NCBI RefSeq assembly: GCF_001014645.1
Contig: NZ_LASZ01000002.1
Coordinates: 62,001-126,000, forward strand
From: Luteimonas sp. FCS-9
GTDB taxonomy: Bacteria; Pseudomonadota; Gammaproteobacteria; Xanthomonadales; Xanthomonadaceae
Direction of reading: 5' to 3'
DNA: 64,000 nt
The translations under genes were made by a program, and so were the position numbers. Below, piece by piece: positions 63,544-64,000 of the stretch (its first letter is position 1; each line of letters starts with the position of its first letter). The notes beneath the pieces were generated by a model. That model did not search any database. It was given only the letters and a program-made list of their open reading frames with translations, and was not told the origin of the DNA.

Positions 63544-64000
63544 GCCGCGGCTTCCGCCAGTCGCAAGCGTGGCTGCACACCTGGAGCGGCCTGCTGGTGG
63601 GCTGGGCGCTCTACGCGATGTTCCTGACCGGCACCAGCGCCTACTGGCGCGAGGAGATCACCCGCTGGATGACGCCCGAGCTGGGGCCGCCGGTCGAGAC
63701 GGCGACCTCGGCGCGCCAGGCACTGGCGTGGCTTGAGACCCATGCCCAGGGCGCCGACACGTGGACGGTGCAGTTGCCCGGGCCGCGCACCGCCGGCACG
63801 CAGGTGTCGTGGCGCATGCCGGGCCAGTCGTTCCGCGAGACGTTCGCGTCGCGCACCTGGATCGACGCCGACGGCCGCGCGGTCGCGGTGCGCGACACCC
63901 GCGGCGGCGACTTCTTCTACCGGCTGCATTTCGACATGCACTACATGCCGGTGGTGTGGGGCCGCTGGCTGGCAGGCATCTGCGCGATGTTCATGCTGGT
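63540..64000 (+). CDS. PepSY-associated transmembrane protein, 3' end beyond the window
   Basis: The first 153 residues are visible. They begin MSRGFRQSQAWLHTWSGLLVGW, a membrane helix with HTWSGL, followed by a periplasmic PepSY-like domain (SARQALAWLETHAQG..., TWIDADGRAVAV) and FFYRLHFDMHYMP, RWLAGICAMFMLV, the next membrane segment. This is the PiuB/PepSY-TM family, associated with siderophore iron reduction or uptake. ATGA overlap with the DUF3649 gene. The remainder is cut off at 64000. Confidence 0.88.
   Translation, partial: MSRGFRQSQAWLHTWSGLLVGWALYAMFLTGTSAYWREEITRWMTPELGPPVETATSARQALAWLETHAQGADTWTVQLPGPRTAGTQVSWRMPGQSFRETFASRTWIDADGRAVAVRDTRGGDFFYRLHFDMHYMPVVWGRWLAGICAMFML

Overview
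The window is a very G+C-rich chromosomal segment of a gammaproteobacterium of the family Xanthomonadaceae (Lysobacter/Luteimonas/Xanthomonas type). This is inferred from the gene order (dciA-lpxC-ftsZAQ-ddl-mur-mraZ, rnpB-rsmI-lppC-yraN, glyA-nrdR-ribD-ribE-ribBA-ribH-nusB-thiL, an Xps-type G-H-I-J-K-L-M-N-D secretion operon), the many tandem short-overlap (ATGA/TGATG) gene junctions, and the dispersed GGGATTC-type and GTAGGAGCGCGCTCGCGCGCGA-type repeats typical of that family. Nothing here looks like a prophage, plasmid or insertion sequence; no tRNA, rRNA or CRISPR array was found.

Region 1 (1-17.7 kb) is the division and cell-wall (dcw) cluster, almost all on the minus strand and read from mraZ (17624) leftward: mraZ, rsmH, ftsL, ftsI, murE, murF, mraY, ftsW, murC, ddlB, ftsQ, ftsA, ftsZ, lpxC. 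A good sigma70 promoter with MraZ-like boxes and a perfect DnaA box lies upstream of mraZ. murG and murD are not in the cluster. Beyond lpxC come dciA (replicative helicase loader) and a truncated M23 peptidase.

Region 2 (17.7-23.1 kb) holds the RNase P RNA gene, a lipoprotein alpha/beta hydrolase, rsmI, and a rightward group: LpoA/LppC-like lipoprotein, YraN, TlpA-like thioredoxin.

Region 3 (23.1-30.6 kb), minus strand, is the glyA-nrdR-ribD / ribE-ribBA-ribH-nusB-thiL riboflavin group. An FMN riboswitch precedes ribE. RibBA has a degenerate GTP cyclohydrolase II half.

Region 4 (30.8-35.4 kb) holds ettA, a type I methionine aminopeptidase, pyrF and pncB.

Region 5 (35.5-53.1 kb) is the most distinctive part: two minus-strand operons flanking an Lrp/AsnC regulator. 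Together they encode a TonB-dependent receptor, three exported amidohydrolases (one stripped of its metal ligands), three S10 serine carboxypeptidases, an M61-like PDZ metallopeptidase, a GPH-type MFS permease, a PLP aminotransferase and a RidA-like protein. It reads as a dedicated system for importing, trimming and catabolising a peptide-like substrate.

Region 6 (53.3-63.1 kb) has two GT2-type glycosyltransferases downstream of the Xps-type type II secretion operon (gspG to gspD). gspL carries an apparent one-base frameshift in a CG run, and xpsE/xpsF are not upstream. The right end (63.1-64 kb) starts a rightward, probably Fur-controlled pair: DUF3649 protein and PepSY membrane protein (cut by the window edge).
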